In this document: one piece after another, positions 63,534-64,000 of the stretch
Numbering within the stretch: position 1 is the stretch's first letter
Layout: each line of letters begins with the position of its first letter
NCBI RefSeq assembly: GCF_039727615.1
Contig: NZ_CP152474.1
Location: forward strand, 992,001 to 1,056,000
Direction of reading: 5' to 3'
Length of the DNA stretch: 64,000 nt
DNA from: Leclercia sp. S52
GTDB taxonomy: Bacteria; Pseudomonadota; Gammaproteobacteria; Enterobacterales; Enterobacteriaceae
Translations under genes and position numbers: made by a program
Notes under the pieces: model-generated
Told to the model about the DNA's origin: nothing
Seen by the model: only the letters and a program-made list of their open reading frames with translations
The model's database searches: none

Positions 63534-64000
63534 ACTCACTCTCCTTACGTTTAACCTGTTCATACAGCCGGACATTTTCCGGCACGCTGATACCGTGCGC
63601 GCGGGCGCGTTTTAGCAGGTAACCGGTAATGTAGTCAATTTCGGTATGGCGTAGCCCGCGGATATCCTGCAGCATCGAAGAGATATTCTGGGCGGTGCTT
63701 TCAATGACCTCTTCAACGTAATAACGAATATCGTCCACCGAGGAGTGAATACCCTCGCGCTCCACCACGGCAGCGACCTCAGCACACAGCGTTGCGACCG
63801 TCTGCGGATGATTTTTAAGCTCACCGTTCGGGCAATCCAGCAGGGCAGTCAGCGGATTGATCACGCAGTTTACCGCCAGCTTGCGCCACATCTGCGGGCG
63901 AATGTTATCGTGCCAGGCGACATCCGGCAGCACCTGCTGGAAACGATCTGCCAGATAACTGTAATCCCCCTCCTGCGCTCTGGCCGGGCCGATGTGGGTC
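63496..64000 (-). CDS. panE: 2-dehydropantoate 2-reductase (5' part cut by window)
   Basis: PanE (ApbA) reduces ketopantoate to pantoate with NADPH in coenzyme A synthesis. Only the C-terminal 167 residues are present; the frame runs off the right edge with no stop. The visible part includes the catalytic-domain block [20 protein letters not shown] with the substrate-binding Lys and Asn and the conserved [20 protein letters not shown]. It overlaps the yajL start, as in E. coli. Confidence 0.95.
   Translation of the reverse strand, partial: THIGPARAQEGDYSYLADRFQQVLPDVAWHDNIRPQMWRKLAVNCVINPLTALLDCPNGELKNHPQTVATLCAEVAAVVEREGIHSSVDDIRYYVEEVIESTAQNISSMLQDIRGLRHTEIDYITGYLLKRARAHGISVPENVRLYEQVKRKESEYERVGTGMPRPW

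Overview
This window is a chromosomal segment of a gamma-proteobacterium of the order Enterobacterales. Its GC-rich codon use, its REP/BIME repeats and almost perfect gene order match the E. coli K-12 stretch tauABCD-hemB through yajL-panE. The differences (an OlsF-like acyltransferase next to hemB, a DUF2339/DUF3999 pair and a TsaA-type peroxiredoxin near queA, a VOC/WYL pair in place of yajD, no araJ, no pgpA) point to the Enterobacter/Leclercia/Lelliottia/Klebsiella side of the family rather than to Escherichia. The species cannot be fixed from the sequence alone. No rRNA, tRNA, insertion sequence, prophage, CRISPR array or integron was seen.

Layout. 1-3382: taurine uptake and desulfonation (tauABCD, tauA cut by the window edge). 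3385-6242: REP repeat, a fused PlsC/OlsB-type acyltransferase (ornithine-lipid synthase-like) and hemB. 6243-10239: AT-rich promoter region, a large AIDA-type autotransporter in the EhaB/UpaC position, and the regulator iprA (yaiV). 10236-16716: envelope genes ampH, sbmA-yaiW, yaiY, yaiZ, ddlA, and a putative LAS-type metallopeptidase with an extensin-like domain, divergent from ddlA. 16850-18074: an MdtG-like drug/H+ antiporter. 18314-21711: iraP, phoA-psiF with a Pho box, and the diguanylate cyclase dgcC. 21726-25393: proC, yaiI, aroL-yaiA-aroM with TyrR and TrpR operators, ppnP. 25452-31856: rdgC, mak, sbcC-sbcD. 31975-34058: Pho box and phoBR. 34470-39192: brnQ, proY, malZ with MalT boxes. 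39331-44709: DUF2339-DUF3999 pair, peroxiredoxin, acpH. 44801-50264: queA-tgt-yajC-secD-secF. 50405-53296: VOC protein, WYL regulator, tsx, lipoprotein yajI. 53450-57062: nrdR-ribD-ribH-nusB-thiL. 57146-64000: yajO, then dxs-ispA-xseB, thiI, yajL and a partial panE.

How the genes work together. Phosphate control links iraP/phoA/psiF and phoBR. An isoprenoid/thiamine block (thiL, yajO, dxs, ispA, thiI) shares DXP chemistry. The sec accessory genes follow the queuosine tRNA genes in one operon. Cell-envelope functions (ampH, ddlA, sbmA-yaiW, extensin-like peptidase, autotransporter) cluster in the first third.

The most striking feature of the raw sequence is technical. Nine reading-frame breaks in eight otherwise intact genes (iprA, extensin-like, MFS, sbcC twice, sbcD, phoR, DUF2339, yajI) all lie in runs of 5-7 G or C, and each is repaired by removing exactly one base. 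This pattern says consensus homopolymer error, not gene decay, so these genes are annotated as full-length. I did not find a clearly new defence or mobile system. The best biological leads are the OlsF-like enzyme, the extensin-like peptidase facing ddlA, the DUF2339/DUF3999 membrane pair, and the absence of pgpA.
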